Below, in pieces: positions 20,090 through 29,273 of a stretch of DNA of 64,000 bases; positions within the stretch are counted from its first letter, which is position 1, and the number at the start of each line of letters is the position of its first letter. Where the stretch lies: NCBI RefSeq assembly GCF_002001175.1, contig NZ_MUNT01000001.1, forward strand, positions 1,178,001 through 1,242,000. Reading direction: 5' to 3'. The notes under the pieces were generated by a model, which worked only from the letters and a program-made list of their open reading frames with translations, had not been told where the DNA came from and did not search any database. Position numbers and translations under genes: made by a program. This stretch comes from Rhodanobacter sp. C03. Lineage in GTDB: Bacteria; Pseudomonadota; Gammaproteobacteria; Xanthomonadales; Rhodanobacteraceae.

Positions 20090-22924
20090 ATGATGAAAAC
20101 GCTTGGTTCGGGGTTGCGGCATCGTGAAATGACACTGCTGGTAGCCATGGCGCTGAGCCTGAGCGCTTGTGGAGGAGGTGGTGGCAGCAACGTCAAGCCA
20201 CCGCCGGTGACCCCGGCGGGTCCGCCTGCACCGCCACCCCCGTCGACCGCGCTGCCACCGCCACCACTCGACGCCCAGCTCTCGCTCACCAATACCTATG
20301 CGGCGCACATGCAGGGTTATACCGGTACGGGCGTGACTATCGGCATCGTCGACAGCGGCATCATGCGCAGCAATCCGACGGTGTCAGGACGGGTGTTGCA
20401 GGAACTGATCTACGTCGATCCCTCGACCAACAATACCTCGATCGATGACGTGGTTGGCCACGGCACCTGGGTGGCAGGGATCGCCGCTGGCACGCCGTTC
20501 GCCCAGTTCCCCGGTGGCATCGCGCCCGGCGCCAGCCTGGTGTCGGCGCGCATCATCAACGACACCGAGCCGACGGATGACGGCTCGGGCCAGGGCAATC
20601 CGGTCACCGCCGCCGATGCCGCATTCTTCGCGCAGACCCTCAATCCGGCCCTGATCAGTGCCGGCGTGCAGGTGATGAACAACTCCTGGGGCGGCATTTA
20701 CTGGGATACCACCAACGCATCGATCAACCAGGCGTTTGGCGCTGCCTATGATCCGTTCGTGCTGCAGCATGGCGGCCTGGTCGTGTTCGCCGCCGGCAAC
20801 GACTCTGCGGCCAATCCCAGCGATATCGCGGCATTGCCCAGCTTTGCGCCGGAGCTGGAAAAGGGCTGGTTGGTCGCGGTTGCGGTCAACAGCAACAACC
20901 CGACCCAGCTTGAAAGCTATTCCGACAAGTGCGGCATCGCGATGAACTACTGCCTGGCTGCGCCAGGCGATGTAATCGTATTGGACAAAGGCACCACGGC
21001 CAGCACCACCAGTCCGAGCTATTACATCGTGGAAGGCACATCGTTTGCCGCACCACAGATATCGGGCGCGGCGGCGCTGGTATGGCAGGCCTATCCGTAT
21101 TTCACCAATGACCTGGTGCGGCAGACCCTGCTGGGTACCGCCGATCCGCTCGGCGGCTCGCAGCCGAATCCAACCTTCGGTTACGGCGAGCTGGATGTCG
21201 GCAAGGCGGTCAACGGACCCATGCAATTCAACTGGGGCGACGTCACAGTCAGTTTCAGCGGCAGTTCGAGCTGGAACAATCCGATCTCCGGTGCCGGCGG
21301 CCTGATCAAACAGGGTACTGGCACGCTCAACCTGACCCAGCCGTCGAGTTATACGGGCATGACCCAGGTGCAGGGCGGCACATTGACCGCGAATTCGCTG
21401 GCCTCCAGTGTAAGCATCAGTGCCGGCGCCACGGTAAGCGGCACCCAGACCATCGGCGGCAGCGTGACCAATGCCGGGGTGCTCGGTGTCAGCAACAGCA
21501 ATGTCACAGTAGGCGGCAATTACACGCAACAGGGCGCCGGCCGACTGGCGGTGTCGCTGGGTTCGGCACTGAATGTCACCGGCAGCGCCAGCCTGAGCGG
21601 CGGTGATCTGTTCGTGACCGGCACGAACTCGGGCTACGTGGTCAATTCGCATACGACAGTACTCAGCGCCACCGGTGGCCTGAGTGGCACGTTCAGCGCC
21701 TTGAACACGGCCTCCAATGTGATGCTCACGGCAGCGCTTGGCTATGACGCCAACAACGCATGGCTCAACGTGCAGCAGGTGCAGGTCACCGCAGTCCAGG
21801 GGCTGGCGTATACCGCCGCTTCGTTTGGTGCCGCACAGCGCGTGCAGAACGCGTTCGGGCAGATTGACACCCAGCTCGCAACGACTGTGCCATCGGGCAC
21901 AACCAGTCCGGTCAGTGCAGGTTTCATCCAGGCCGCCGCCAGCCTCCAGCAATCGACCAGCGTCGCCGCCGTGCAGAGTTCGCTGGAAAGCCTGTCCGGC
22001 CAGCTGCATGCAGCCAGCGCCGCGATGACATTCGAGGCGATCGACGCCGGCACGCGTGCGTTGTCCGATCGCTTCGACCACCTGCTCGATACGCCACTGG
22101 CGGGCGGTTGGACGCAGAGCATCGGCTATCACGGCGACATGTCGCGCAGCGGCTATAGCGATGTCGGCTACGACCTCAGCGGTGTGATGGTCGGTGCGGA
22201 TCAGCGTATCGGCAGCGATGGCTTTGCCGGTTATGCGCTGAGCCAGAGCCAGGGTCTGGGCCAGCTCAGCGAAAGCGCGGACCATGGCTACAGCCATGCA
22301 CTGGAAGGCATGCTGTATGGCGGCGTGATCCGCGGCTCGTGGTACACGATGGGTCGCTTCGGGTTCGGCGATTACCGCGAGGACATGAATCGTCAGCTGC
22401 AGCTGGGCGGCGCATCCGCCGGTGTCGGCAGCGACAGCAACGGCACTTACGGCGTGGCCTATGGTGAAAGCGGCTATCGGCTGGCACTCGGTCGCACCCA
22501 GGTCACGCCCTACGTGAATCTGCAGTACGCACAGATCCAGCGCGACGGCTTCGACGAACTGGGTGCCGACGGCTTCGGCCTGAAGTCGAGTGCGCAGACC
22601 GTATCGCGCTGGCAGGCCGGCGTGGGCCTGCGTGCCTCGCGGGACTGGACACTGGCCGGTGGTGGCACTCTCAGCCTGCAGACGCGGGCGTTGTGGCAGC
22701 AATCGTTCGGCCTGCGTGGGGACGTGTTCGACGCCAGCTTCAGCGGGGTCAACCAGTACGCGCCGCTCGGCGGCATCGGCCTGTCGCGCTATGGCGGTGT
22801 GGTCGGTACCTCGCTGGGCTGGGGCATCACGCCGCGCGCCAATCTGCAGCTTGGCTACGATCAGTACTTCGGCCAGAGCCAGCAGGCGAAGATGGCGACG
22901 CTGAATTTCAGCTGGGCGTTCTGA
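20090..22924 (+). CDS. Subtilisin-family autotransporter serine protease with lipobox
   Basis: A 944-residue protein. An N-terminal signal ends LSLSACGGGGGS, a plausible lipobox, and a Pro-rich spacer follows. The S8 protease domain (about 65-380) has Asp in IVDSGI, His in GHGTWVAGI and Ser in GTSFAAPQISGAAAL. One autotransporter-associated beta-strand repeat (GGLIKQGTGTLNLTQ) and further parallel-beta passenger sequence come next. A C-terminal autotransporter barrel (about 670-944) ends in Phe (FSWAF). The protein should secrete its own protease domain to the surface. A lipidated subtilase autotransporter resembles the Neisseria NalP design. Start at 20090 or the adjacent ATG at 20093. Confidence 0.92.
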   Translation: MMKTLGSGLRHREMTLLVAMALSLSACGGGGGSNVKPPPVTPAGPPAPPPPSTALPPPPLDAQLSLTNTYAAHMQGYTGTGVTIGIVDSGIMRSNPTVSGRVLQELIYVDPSTNNTSIDDVVGHGTWVAGIAAGTPFAQFPGGIAPGASLVSARIINDTEPTDDGSGQGNPVTAADAAFFAQTLNPALISAGVQVMNNSWGGIYWDTTNASINQAFGAAYDPFVLQHGGLVVFAAGNDSAANPSDIAALPSFAPELEKGWLVAVAVNSNNPTQLESYSDKCGIAMNYCLAAPGDVIVLDKGTTASTTSPSYYIVEGTSFAAPQISGAAALVWQAYPYFTNDLVRQTLLGTADPLGGSQPNPTFGYGELDVGKAVNGPMQFNWGDVTVSFSGSSSWNNPISGAGGLIKQGTGTLNLTQPSSYTGMTQVQGGTLTANSLASSVSISAGATVSGTQTIGGSVTNAGVLGVSNSNVTVGGNYTQQGAGRLAVSLGSALNVTGSASLSGGDLFVTGTNSGYVVNSHTTVLSATGGLSGTFSALNTASNVMLTAALGYDANNAWLNVQQVQVTAVQGLAYTAASFGAAQRVQNAFGQIDTQLATTVPSGTTSPVSAGFIQAAASLQQSTSVAAVQSSLESLSGQLHAASAAMTFEAIDAGTRALSDRFDHLLDTPLAGGWTQSIGYHGDMSRSGYSDVGYDLSGVMVGADQRIGSDGFAGYALSQSQGLGQLSESADHGYSHALEGMLYGGVIRGSWYTMGRFGFGDYREDMNRQLQLGGASAGVGSDSNGTYGVAYGESGYRLALGRTQVTPYVNLQYAQIQRDGFDELGADGFGLKSSAQTVSRWQAGVGLRASRDWTLAGGGTLSLQTRALWQQSFGLRGDVFDASFSGVNQYAPLGGIGLSRYGGVVGTSLGWGITPRANLQLGYDQYFGQSQQAKMATLNFSWAF

Positions 22925-22938
22925 ATGCGGGTGCGTTT

Positions 22939-22971
22939 GGCGACGTCGTGTGCTTCGGCGGCGACGTCGCC
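22939..22971. terminator. Possible bidirectional hairpin between the autotransporter and regulator genes
   Basis: Inverted repeat GGCGACGTCG (22939-22948) and CGACGTCGCC (22962-22971) with a 13-base loop between convergent genes. No U tract is seen, so termination is uncertain. Confidence 0.4.
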
Positions 22972-22982
22972 CGCCAGCTGAG

Positions 22983-23780
22983 TCAGACCAGCACGACCTG
23001 CACGCCGGCAGCCCGCAGGGTTTCGACCGTTTCGGCGGGGGCGCTGGTGTCGCTGATCACCATGTGCAGGTTCTGCACCGGGGTGATCACCGACAGGCTG
23101 CGCTGTCCCAGCTTGCTGGCATCGAGCACGGCAATGGTCTGGCGCGAGACGCGGATCATCAGCGCATTCAGCGCCGCCTCGAGCGGGTCCGGCGTAGTCA
23201 CGCCGACTTCGGGATCGAGTCCGTCGACGCCGAGGAACAGCCGGTCGGCGGAAAGTTTCGCCAGTGCCTGCTCGGCATCCGGGCCGACCAGTGAGTACGA
23301 GGTTTGCCGCAGCATGCCGCCCAGCATCATCACGCGAATCTGCGGCAGCCCGGACAATTCCATCGCGATGTTCAGCGCGTTGGTGATCACGGTCAGCGAT
23401 TCGAATTTCATCTGGCGAATCTGCCGGGCGATCTCCACCGTGGTCGAACCGGAGTCGAGGATGATCGTTTCGCCATCCTGGATCATCTTCGCCGCGGCCT
23501 GACCGATGCGCAGTTTCTGCGCATGCCAGCGGGTTTCCTTGATATTGAGTGGCGTGTCGTTCGTTGTCGGTGCCACCGGCAAGGCACCGCCGTGCGAGCG
23601 GGCGATCGCCGAACTGCGTGCGAGCGCTTCCAGATCGCCGCGGATCGTCACCGTGGAGGTGTTGAAGCGTGTCGCCAGTTCTTCCACCGTGGCGCGGCCC
23701 TGTTGTTCCACCAGTTCGACGATCAGGCGGCGGCGTTCTTCAACCAGCAGGCGGCGGGAGGCGATCGGGGTTTCACTCAT
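22983..23780 (-). CDS. DeoR/GlpR-family transcriptional regulator (AgaR-like)
   Basis: A 265-residue sugar-phosphate responsive repressor. The N-terminal winged HTH (about 12-65) contains RRRLIVELVEQQGRATVEEL and VTIRGDLEALA, where most family members have TIRRDL. The DeoRC effector domain has ILDSGSTTVEIA, VITNALNIA and the GVDGLDPEVGVTTPD segment typical of AgaR and GlpR relatives. Its ATG overlaps the amidohydrolase stop by 4 bases, so it is the last gene of aldolase-amidohydrolase-regulator. Position next to an AgaS-type gene makes control of this sugar locus the obvious role. The effector is probably a phosphorylated sugar. Confidence 0.92.
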   Translation of the reverse strand: MSETPIASRRLLVEERRRLIVELVEQQGRATVEELATRFNTSTVTIRGDLEALARSSAIARSHGGALPVAPTTNDTPLNIKETRWHAQKLRIGQAAAKMIQDGETIILDSGSTTVEIARQIRQMKFESLTVITNALNIAMELSGLPQIRVMMLGGMLRQTSYSLVGPDAEQALAKLSADRLFLGVDGLDPEVGVTTPDPLEAALNALMIRVSRQTIAVLDASKLGQRSLSVITPVQNLHMVISDTSAPAETVETLRAAGVQVVLV

Positions 23781-25018
23781 GGGTCGATATGCAGAAGTCG
23801 GGCGGCGTTGTCATGGTATATCTTGCGGAGAATCGTGTCCGACAAACCGAGTCCGTAGATCGACCAGCGCCCCTGTGGCGGCGTCGGCGCCGGCGCGTAA
23901 TCGAAGTACTCGTCCTCGGTTTCCAGAAAGCGGTAGTAGATCTCGTACAGCTCGTCGCCGAACAGTTGCTGCGGCACGTCGTCACCGTACGGCGAGGGCA
24001 CCGCGTCGGTGCCGAACAGGATGCGATCCTGGTACCGGTCGAAGAAGCGCTGTGCGATGCGCGGTTGGCGGCCGAGTTCGCCGACGCGTGCGCTGATGTC
24101 GATCACGGTGTTCGGGTAGCGATCCAGACACGCAGCAACCGCAGCTAGGTTCTCGGCGTTGTTGCCCACGTGCAGCAGCGCGAAAGTGGTCTTCGGGTGG
24201 CGCGCGATCATGCGGTCGCGTGCGGCGAGCAGCTCCGCGTTGCTCGGGAACTCCGGGCCGTAGAACGACCAGTCCGGATGGTTGGCCAGTTCCTCGTAGC
24301 GCTCGTTGGTCGGGTCGGTGGGCAGGAAGAATGCCTCTGGATCGGAAACGTGCAGGAACACCGGCATGTCGTGCGCGGCGCAGGCTTCCCACATCGGATC
24401 GAAGCGGCGGTCATCCACCGCCACCAAGGGGCCTTCGTCGATCCGCTCGCGCAGATACAGGCCCAGCGTCTTCAGCAGTTTCAGGCCACGTGCGCCGACA
24501 CGTTTGGCATGAGCGATTGCGTCACCCTGCAACTGCGCGTAGTTCGGCTCGGGGAAGTGTTCGTACGATGGCTCGGTGAGCGTGAGGAAACGCCCGGGTG
24601 CGGCCTGGTCGAAGCTGCGGATGCTCTTTTCCAACCCGGCACCCACACCACCGGTGAGGTTCACCAGGGTGCGGACGCCCTTGCGATCCATGACCGGCAG
24701 CAGATCCTCGGGCTGGGCGAACAGGGTGACTTCTTCGCCTACTGAGATGCCGTTGCGGACACTGCTCGACCAAGTCAGGTGCGCGTGCACGTCGATCACC
24801 GGGAAACGCGGGCGCTCGATGTGCGTCTTCGGCACCTGCAGCATGCTGCGCGGGCAGAAGTCCTTCAGTCGTAGCCCGCTCTTGCCGGCGTCCGGCTGGG
24901 TCTGCAACGGATTCTTGCTGCTTTCGACCTTGACCGTGCCGGCGCCGGTGGGCGGTGCACAGCACAGGCAGCCGGCCTGCATCAGCTGCTGCGGTGACCT
25001 GGAAGAGCTGTGACTCAT
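23777..25018 (-). CDS. Amidohydrolase family protein (amidohydrolase_2 type)
   Basis: A 413-residue TIM-barrel metal hydrolase. After about 70 residues of leader with a Cys cluster (AGCLCC) come the metal motif IDVHAHLTW (H-x-H), a buried Lys region ARGLKLLK, FLHVSDPEAF, LLHVGNN and the barrel-closing Asp in LFGTDAVPSPYG. This is the pattern of the amidohydrolase_2/ACMSD-lactonase branch, not of classical NagA/AgaA deacetylases. In this locus it might deacetylate an amino sugar or open a sugar lactone; the sequence does not decide. It is the middle gene of a three-gene minus-strand operon, 21 bp after the aldolase. Confidence 0.82.
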   Translation of the reverse strand: MSHSSSRSPQQLMQAGCLCCAPPTGAGTVKVESSKNPLQTQPDAGKSGLRLKDFCPRSMLQVPKTHIERPRFPVIDVHAHLTWSSSVRNGISVGEEVTLFAQPEDLLPVMDRKGVRTLVNLTGGVGAGLEKSIRSFDQAAPGRFLTLTEPSYEHFPEPNYAQLQGDAIAHAKRVGARGLKLLKTLGLYLRERIDEGPLVAVDDRRFDPMWEACAAHDMPVFLHVSDPEAFFLPTDPTNERYEELANHPDWSFYGPEFPSNAELLAARDRMIARHPKTTFALLHVGNNAENLAAVAACLDRYPNTVIDISARVGELGRQPRIAQRFFDRYQDRILFGTDAVPSPYGDDVPQQLFGDELYEIYYRFLETEDEYFDYAPAPTPPQGRWSIYGLGLSDTILRKIYHDNAARLLHIDP

Positions 25019-25039
25019 CGAACGACCTGCCTCACCTGC

Positions 25040-25957
25040 TCAGCGCGGATATTTCGCCATGATGTCATGTACCTGTCGCGTCAGCGCCACTGCCTGCTCG
25101 AACGGACGCAGCCACATGTTGCGACCGAACATCACGCCGTTGGCGCCGGACTGCATGTAGAACTCGACCTTGCGCAGTACCGCCGCGTCATCGTCGTTCT
25201 TCTCGCCGCCGGAGAACAGCACCATCGTGCGGCCGGCCGAACGCACCACGCGTGCGCAGCGCGCGCCGGCGTCTTCCTGCAGCTTGTCGTAGGGCGCCGG
25301 CACATTCGCCAGGCTGTCATTCGGTTCGTGCAGCTTGACGATGTCGGCACCCATCTCCAGCGCGACGCGGGCAGCGTAATCCTGCGCGTACAAGGTATTC
25401 GTGCCGCCCTTGGCGTTGACGGCGCTGCCTCGGGGATACGCCCACATGACCAGCGGCATGCCGAAGCGCTCGCAATCCTGGCGCACCTTCTCGAACTGGC
25501 GAATCTCGTCGTGCTGGCGCGGCGAACCCACGTACATGGTGTAGCCAACCGCGTCGGCACCGAGGCGCACGGCATCCTCGACCGAAGCGAACAGCGGCGA
25601 GGTGGCCTCGGCGTCGCTGGCGATATTGGTCTTGCCGTTGAGCTTGAGGATCAGCGGCACCCGGCCGCAGTACTCGGTCATGTACTTTTCGGCCAGGCCA
25701 ATGCCCAGCGCGATGGCAGAAAAGCCCCCGGCCGCGGCGAGCTCAAACTGGTAGCTCGGATCGACGGCCGGTGGGTGGGGAAAGAAATCGGTGGGACCAT
25801 GCTCCAGTCCCTGATCAAGCGGCAGCACCAGCAAGCTGCCATTGCGCGGGCCGTGGCCATACAGCAGCCGCCACAGGCGAGTGCGCTTGCCATGGGACAG
25901 GGCGAGCCGGGAAAGTTGGCTGCCAGTGTTCGAAACCTCTTGCAAGCTTTGTTTCAT
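25040..25957 (-). CDS. Class I aldolase, FbaB/DhnA type
   Basis: A 305-residue Schiff-base aldolase of the DeoC/FbaB superfamily (fructose-bisphosphate aldolase class IB). Motifs are LPLDQGLEHGP, GIGLAEKY, LILKLNGKTN, the probable catalytic Lys in DIVKLHEPND and the phosphate-binding FSGGEKN and GANGVMFGRNMW. Related enzymes cleave fructose-1,6-bisphosphate or similar ketose phosphates such as the LsrF substrate. Next to a LacC-like kinase and an AgaS-like isomerase, tagatose-1,6-bisphosphate is a likely substrate, with DHAP and glyceraldehyde 3-phosphate as products. It is the first gene of the minus-strand operon and is divergent from the SIS gene across 57 bp. Confidence 0.9.
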   Translation of the reverse strand: MKQSLQEVSNTGSQLSRLALSHGKRTRLWRLLYGHGPRNGSLLVLPLDQGLEHGPTDFFPHPPAVDPSYQFELAAAGGFSAIALGIGLAEKYMTEYCGRVPLILKLNGKTNIASDAEATSPLFASVEDAVRLGADAVGYTMYVGSPRQHDEIRQFEKVRQDCERFGMPLVMWAYPRGSAVNAKGGTNTLYAQDYAARVALEMGADIVKLHEPNDSLANVPAPYDKLQEDAGARCARVVRSAGRTMVLFSGGEKNDDDAAVLRKVEFYMQSGANGVMFGRNMWLRPFEQAVALTRQVHDIMAKYPR

Positions 25958-26014
25958 TTCGAATACTCTCGGTTCGGAAGCTACATACTTTCATATTCAA
26001 TCGAATTTGGCAAA
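25952..26014. promoter_or_regulatory. Divergent control region of the sugar locus, candidate DeoR-type operator
   Basis: Only 57 bp separate the aldolase and SIS starts, and the stretch is AT-rich compared with its surroundings. It holds TTTCATTTCGAAT (25952-25964) and the related TTTCATATTCAATCGAAT (25989-26006), whose core ATTC-AATC-GAAT is an inverted repeat. TTTC-rich repeats are typical of AgaR-like DeoR family operators. The match is suggestive only. Confidence 0.4.
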
Positions 26015-27241
26015 ATGTCAAAATTAGGCAAGCAAACGAAATTTTCGATGTCGCTGGATGCGCTGCTTGCGGCGCCGTTGGCGGAGCAGCAGGCGCGTGG
26101 CTATGCCGATACCATTCGCGAGATTCTGCAGCAGCCGACGACCTGGCTGGGCACGGCCGACCTGCTGTGCCAGCCGCAGTTGCGCGAGCAACTGCAGGCA
26201 GCGCTGGTGCCGCGCCCGAGCCATATCGTGCTGACCGGTTCGGGCAGCTCGATGTATATCGGCGAATGCCTGGCGCCCCACCTGCAGCTCGGCCTGGGCA
26301 TCTCGACACAGGCGATCGCCGCGGGCAGCTTGCTCACGCATTGGCGCAGTGTGCTACCACCCGGAGCCGGTTTGCTGATTTCGCTGGCGCGTTCAGGCGA
26401 TAGCCCGGAAAGCAGCGGCGTAGTAGACCGCCTGTTGGCGGATGCCCCCGACTACCGCCATCTGGTCATCACCTGCAACGCCGATGGCAAACTGGCCACC
26501 CGTTATCGCAACGATCCGCGCGTCACCGTCCTGGTGCTCGACGAACGCACCAATGACCGCAGCCTGGTCATGACCAGCAGCTTCACCAACCTGTTGCTGG
26601 CCGGCTTCGGTCTGGTTCAGCGCGAAGGCAACGACACCAGCGCCGCGGTGAACCGGCTGGCGCGCAGCGTCCAGCACATCTTCGACGAGCAGACCGATGC
26701 GCTCGCGGCGGTTGCCCGCGGTGAATTCAGTAACGTCGTCTATCTCGGCAGCGGCGGTGCGCTCGGCGCGGCCCACGAGTCCGCGCTGAAGATGCTGGAA
26801 ATGAGCGGCGGCGCCGTGGTCACCATGGCGGAGACTTATCTCGGCCTGCGCCACGGACCGATGTCCAGTCTGGATGAGCGGAGTCTGGTGGTCGGTTTCC
26901 TGTCGCCCGATCCGGCGGTGCGTGCATACGAACTCGACCTGCTGCGCGAATTGTCGCGCAAGCAACTCGGCATGACCCGGGTGCTGGTGGGCGAAGGCAT
27001 TCCGACCGATGTGCTGGGTCCGCACGATGTGGCGGTGGAGCTGGCGGGTCTGGATGCGGCGGACGATGCACTGCCGCTGTTGGCGGATGTGGTCGTCGGA
27101 CAACTGCTCGCGTTCTTCCGTTGCCTGGAGCTCGGTGGCAAGCCGGATACGCCGTCGCAGGGCGTGCTGACGCGTGTGGTCGAGCACTTTCCGATGCACA
27201 GCGAGCGCAGCTCAAAAAACGGGCATGGGGAGGAAGCATGA
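26015..27241 (+). CDS. agaS: SIS-domain sugar phosphate isomerase/deaminase (AgaS-like)
   Basis: A 408-residue protein with two SIS domains. The first holds IVLTGSGSSMYIGECLAP and LLISLARSGDSPES; the second holds VVYLGSGGALGAAHESALK, LEMSGG and TYLGLRHGPMS. This arrangement matches AgaS, the galactosamine-6-phosphate deaminase/isomerase that yields tagatose 6-phosphate. It differs from GlmS in lacking a glutaminase domain. The ATG at 26015 has a weak ribosome site; MSLDALLAAPLA at 26048 is an alternative that removes 11 residues. It heads an operon with two PfkB kinases, overlapping the first by 4 bases. Exact sugar specificity is inferred from context. Confidence 0.87.
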   Translation: MSKLGKQTKFSMSLDALLAAPLAEQQARGYADTIREILQQPTTWLGTADLLCQPQLREQLQAALVPRPSHIVLTGSGSSMYIGECLAPHLQLGLGISTQAIAAGSLLTHWRSVLPPGAGLLISLARSGDSPESSGVVDRLLADAPDYRHLVITCNADGKLATRYRNDPRVTVLVLDERTNDRSLVMTSSFTNLLLAGFGLVQREGNDTSAAVNRLARSVQHIFDEQTDALAAVARGEFSNVVYLGSGGALGAAHESALKMLEMSGGAVVTMAETYLGLRHGPMSSLDERSLVVGFLSPDPAVRAYELDLLRELSRKQLGMTRVLVGEGIPTDVLGPHDVAVELAGLDAADDALPLLADVVVGQLLAFFRCLELGGKPDTPSQGVLTRVVEHFPMHSERSSKNGHGEEA

Positions 27242-28161
27242 AGCGCATCCTGGTCGTCGGCGAAATCAACGTCGATCTGGTCTTCAAGCATTGCCATGCG
27301 TTGCCCGCGCCGGGCCGCGAGGTGCTGGCCGACGACTTCTGCATGACGCCTGGCAGTTCCTCGATGATCTGTGCGATGGGGCTGGCCCGGCTGGGCAATC
27401 CCGTGGCGTTCCACGGCAAGCTCGGTGACGACAGCTGGGGCGCCTATTGTCTCGATGCGCTGCGTACCGCCGGCATCGACATTGCCGCCGTGCAGCCGGA
27501 CGCGACCTTGCGCACCGGTGTTACCGTCTCACTGTCGACGCCGCAGGATCGCGCGCTGGTGACGTTCCCCGGCGCGATTGCCGCGCTGCGTGCGGACGAA
27601 GTGGACGACGCGTTGCTGGCCGGCGCCGATCACCTGCATGTTTCCTCGTACTACCTGCAGCTTGCGCTGCGGCCGGATTGCCGCGCGCTGTTCGCGCGTG
27701 CGCATGCGGCCGGTCTGAGTACCTCGCTCGATCCCGGCTTCGATCCAGAGCAGACGTGGGCGTCCGACCTGCTCGACACGCTGGCGGAAGTCGACCTGTT
27801 CCTGCCCAACGAGATGGAGCTGGCGGCCATCACGGGCCGCGAGCAGGTGCTCAATGGCCTGCGTGCGTTGCACAACGGACGCACGCAAACCGTGGTGAAG
27901 CGCGGCCAGCTCGGCTGCGCCAGCCTGGATCAGGGACAACTGCTCGAAGTGCCGGCGTTTGCCGTCGAGCCGGTCGACAGTACCGGTGCCGGCGATTCGT
28001 TCGACGCCGGTTTTCTGCATGCGTGGCTGCGCGGCCAGACGCTGCGTGACTGCATGCGCTGGGGGAGTGCCTGCGGCAGTCTCTCCACGCGACGTACCGG
28101 CGGTACGGTCGGCCAGGCCAGCGTGTCGGAAGTGGATACCCTGCTGGCGAACGTACCGTGA
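27238..28161 (+). CDS. PfkB-family carbohydrate kinase (ribokinase-like)
   Basis: A 307-residue PfkB/ribokinase superfamily kinase. It has the N-terminal GEINVDLVF, PGSSSMICAMGLARLG and the C-terminal signature STGAGDSFDAGFLHAWL with the catalytic Asp in GAGDSF. The start at 27238 overlaps the SIS stop (ATGA) and has GGAGG upstream, so the listed upstream frame is not used. It probably phosphorylates a free sugar taken up by the TonB/permease route, for instance GalNAc or another hexose, which would make up for the absence of a PTS here. Substrate is inferred. Confidence 0.88.
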   Translation: MKRILVVGEINVDLVFKHCHALPAPGREVLADDFCMTPGSSSMICAMGLARLGNPVAFHGKLGDDSWGAYCLDALRTAGIDIAAVQPDATLRTGVTVSLSTPQDRALVTFPGAIAALRADEVDDALLAGADHLHVSSYYLQLALRPDCRALFARAHAAGLSTSLDPGFDPEQTWASDLLDTLAEVDLFLPNEMELAAITGREQVLNGLRALHNGRTQTVVKRGQLGCASLDQGQLLEVPAFAVEPVDSTGAGDSFDAGFLHAWLRGQTLRDCMRWGSACGSLSTRRTGGTVGQASVSEVDTLLANVP

Positions 28162-29087
28162 TCACCGTCATCGGCTTCAACACGGCGATCGACCGGCTCA
28201 TCCGGTTGGACATGCTGCGTCCCGGCGAAGTCAGTCGTGCCCTCGATGAACAGGTGTATCCCGGCGGCAAGGGCTTGCACGTGGCGCAGACGATTGCCGC
28301 GTTGGGCGAGCGCGTGCAACTGGTCGGCCTGGTCGACCCGGCGCACCGCAACATGATCGGTCGGCAGCTGTGCGAACGCGGCGTGTTGTTCCACGGCATC
28401 GAGGTCGCCGACAACCTGCGCACCTGCATCGCGTTGCAGGATGCGAGCGGCCAGATCACCGAAATCCTCGGTCAGGGTCCGTTGCTGGACAGTGCACAGC
28501 AGGAGGCGTTGCTGCGGGCGTTCCGACGTGGCGTCGATGACAGTGATCTGGTCGTGCTGTCCGGCAGCCTGCCGCGTGGCTTTGCACCAGCCACCTATGC
28601 CGAACTGGCCGCGCATGTGCGCGATGCCGGCAAGCGTTGTCTGGTCGACGCCGGCGGCGAGCTGCTGCAGCACGCCATGCAGGCGCAACCTTTTCTGGTC
28701 AAACCCAATCGCGACGAGATCACCGAATTGCTTGGACGTCCGATTGGCGATCTCGCGACGGCGGTGGATGCGGTTCGCGAACTGCATGCGCGCGGCATCG
28801 CGATGCCGGTAGTGACGATGGGCGCGCTGGGCGCGGTGGCTGCCGATGCGAGTGGCGTCTGGCATGCCGCGATCGAGCTGGCGCAGGTGTGCAACACGGT
28901 GGGCTCGGGCGACTGCCTGCTGGCCGGCGTCACGGTAGGCATGGCGCGGAGCATGAATTTGGAAGAAACCTTGCGCTTGGGCGTCGCTTGCGGCGCCGCC
29001 AATGCGCAAGGTGAGGAAACCGGTTTCGTCGAACGGCGGGCGGTAGAGGCGTTGCTCTCTCAGGTTCGAGTGCACCGCCTGGCTTGA
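28158..29087 (+). CDS. PfkB-family phosphosugar kinase, LacC/1-phosphofructokinase-like
   Basis: A 309-residue second PfkB kinase of a different branch. NTAIDRLIRLD, PGGKGLHVAQTIAALGE and LSGSLPRGFAP are the hallmarks of 1-phosphofructokinase and tagatose-6-phosphate kinase. The C-terminal anion hole is TVGSGDCLLAG. The GTG start at 28158 overlaps the stop of the first kinase. It is well suited to convert tagatose 6-phosphate (from an AgaS-type enzyme) to the 1,6-bisphosphate for the aldolase encoded divergently. The E of GEETG near the end replaces the more usual K/N positions, so specificity is not certain. Confidence 0.88.
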   Translation: MITVIGFNTAIDRLIRLDMLRPGEVSRALDEQVYPGGKGLHVAQTIAALGERVQLVGLVDPAHRNMIGRQLCERGVLFHGIEVADNLRTCIALQDASGQITEILGQGPLLDSAQQEALLRAFRRGVDDSDLVVLSGSLPRGFAPATYAELAAHVRDAGKRCLVDAGGELLQHAMQAQPFLVKPNRDEITELLGRPIGDLATAVDAVRELHARGIAMPVVTMGALGAVAADASGVWHAAIELAQVCNTVGSGDCLLAGVTVGMARSMNLEETLRLGVACGAANAQGEETGFVERRAVEALLSQVRVHRLA

Positions 29088-29273
29088 CTGAAAAGCAGGG
29101 AGTCAAAACGGACCATCAACCGGTCCGGTGGAGACACTTGCGCTCGAAATTTGGTGAAGGTGCAAACAAGTCGTGGGAATGGGAATTTTCCACAGGTATC
29201 CAAGACCGGTCTGCGACAGAGGGGAGATGTCATTTCTGCGCAGTGCGATAGCGAATCACGGGAGAGGCAGTTC

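Noticed and set aside
20384-22702. Long minus-strand frame (772 codons) opposite the autotransporter
   Set aside because: It is the antisense shadow of a well-supported gene in GC-rich DNA: no domain, no start context, and the forward frame has all catalytic motifs.
23777-25018. Amidohydrolase as a standard NagA/AgaA deacetylase
   Set aside because: Metal motifs and barrel layout fit the amidohydrolase_2 branch, so deacetylation is kept only as a hypothesis.
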